A stretch of DNA of 64,000 nucleotides from Candidatus Harrysmithiimonas galli (GTDB lineage: Bacteria; Bacillota; Bacilli; CAJFEE01), in NCBI GenBank assembly GCA_904373265.1, contig CAJFEE010000010.1, positions 81,631 to 145,630 of the forward strand, given 5' to 3'. The stretch's first letter is position 1, and each line of letters starts with the position of its first letter. The position numbers and the translations under genes were made by a program. The notes below the pieces were generated by a model. The model saw only the letters and a program-made list of their open reading frames with translations. It was not told the origin of the DNA and searched no databases. This document shows, in pieces, positions 63,111 through 64,000 of the stretch.

Positions 63111-63127
63111 CCCATATACTTTTTTGT

Positions 63128-63157
63128 ATAGTATGTGAAATTTTTTAGAGAATATAA
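63128..63157 (-). promoter_or_regulatory. Sigma-E-type promoter of the deacetylase gene
   Basis: On the - strand, TTATATT (complement of 63151-63157; 6/7 to KMATATT), 15-base spacer, CATACTAT (complement of 63128-63135; 7/8 to CATACAHT). Transcription would start about 10 bases before the ATG region. Both spacing and position fit. Confidence 0.6.
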
Positions 63158-64000
63158 GGGAAACTCGATTTTTTATAATATAAATATTGCTTGATGATAT
63201 TTTTCTGTTTTATCTTTGTAATCTTAAAGAGAAGGGGATAGGGGGGAAATGATTTTTCACAACAACTTTAGTTAGAGTTTATAGGAAAAAATCAAGTGAG
63301 AGCAAGTGTTTTATAATTCATAGTGCATAGTTTGTCTAAGAAAAAATATTCCAAATATATATTTTATATTTTAAAAATAATTTTATAAATAAAATAAATA
63401 TAAAATTTCATATTAAATCCGGCATATTCATTTGTTTTTTCTTTGAAACAAATTCCTTTATTCCATTTTGGATTCAAGAAAAGAATAATATGACAATATT
63501 TTGATAAGAATAAGAAAATACAATTATCTAAAAGAAAAAAATAAAATATAAAAATTTATACTAAAATATTTGGATTTTTTAGATATTAAATAAATATATT
63601 TTGAAATGCTTTCATTTGATCTCAGCAATTTTACTGAATAAACGAAAATTAGAATCGTATATAATAAATAAACCATAGTATTCATTAAATAAGCAGTTAT
63701 AAAATGAAAAAATATTTTAAGCTAACAATGATAATAATTTTGGGGTTTGTCGTGGTCAAATGATTGAATTGCTATATTGTTATTTTATTGTGCGAGGCAA
63801 AGAGTATTTTTAGTAGAGATAAAAAAAGCTAGCTTTTTTATTATTTATAGGCAATAAAGGGTTTGTGTATTCATGATAAAATTTATGTTTATGTTTTTGG
63901 GTAATTGGTTTTTATTAGTTTACATAATATAGATTATACGAAGTTATAAAAAAGAATATTTTGGGGTTCGGACTCTTATTTATTATATATGAGAGAAATA
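63158..64000. other. AT-rich terminal stretch with no gene seen
   Basis: About 840 bases of very AT-rich DNA. GGGGATAGGGGGG at about 63236-63247 is followed by ATG and only eight codons (63250 onward), not enough to call. No RNA gene, repeat array or clear promoter was recognised. It may be the upstream region of a gene beyond the window. Confidence 0.5.

Overview
This window comes from a low-GC, endospore-forming member of the Bacillota. Three things support that. The spoIIGA-sigE-sigG sporulation block is present. A polysaccharide deacetylase carries an apparent sigma-E promoter. The gene order follows, almost step for step, the Bacillus subtilis blocks murG-murB-divIB-ylxW-ylxX-sbp-ftsAZ-spoIIGA-sigE-sigG, ylmD-ylmE-sepF-ylmG-ylmH-divIVA-ileS-lspA-ylyB-pyrR-pyr operon, mutS-mutL-miaA-hfq, and spoVK-hflX-ynbB-glnR-glnA. 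There is no rRNA or tRNA gene in the window, so I do not name a genus. Nearly all real genes lie on the + strand; the exceptions are a methyltransferase, a DUF1540 protein and the polysaccharide deacetylase, plus one doubtful small ORF.

Layout. 1-6.5 kb: cell wall precursor and divisome cluster (3' end of murG, murB, divIB, two DUF881 genes, sbp, ftsA, ftsZ), with a sigma-H-like promoter before ftsA. 6.5-9.5 kb: sparse, with a DUF1836 regulator and a GNAT acetyltransferase between terminators. 9.5-12.1 kb: sporulation sigma factors. 12-15 kb: a sparse stretch holding an unrecognised 189-aa protein, a long hairpin and a decayed IS200/IS605 element with a frameshifted tnpA, a fossil of the tnpB start and a structured right end. 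15-24 kb: pgeF, the PLP protein ylmE, sepF, ylmG, ylmH, divIVA, a T-box-controlled ileS, lspA and a pseudouridine synthase. 24-34.6 kb: a complete UMP biosynthesis operon (pyrR, pyrB, pyrC, carA, carB, pyrK, pyrD, pyrF, pyrE) with a PyrR-type attenuator; most pyr genes from pyrB onward overlap by ATGA or sit a few bases apart. 34.6-38.9 kb: a sparse accessory stretch. 39-44.9 kb: mutS, mutL, miaA, hfq. 45.5-48.2 kb: a pabA-pabB-pabC folate branch. 48.3-54.2 kb: spoVK, then a potassium module made of two TrkA-like proteins, TrkH and a KdpD/KdpE-type two-component pair, with a KdpE-like site upstream. 54.7-59.2 kb: hflX, ynbB and a glnRA operon with two GlnR boxes. 59.5-61.8 kb: a LytTR response regulator, a GHKL histidine kinase and a 44-aa AgrD-type cyclic peptide precursor with no agrB nearby. 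62.3-63.2 kb: the deacetylase. The last 0.8 kb is AT-rich and shows no gene.

The most notable observations are the agrB-less quorum-sensing cassette, the Trk transporter bundled with a truncated KdpD/E system, the decayed IS605 element, a possible small structured RNA near 62.1-62.33 kb, and several sporulation or nutrient-responsive control sites that can be matched to regulators encoded in the same window (sigma-E, GlnR, PyrR, KdpE).
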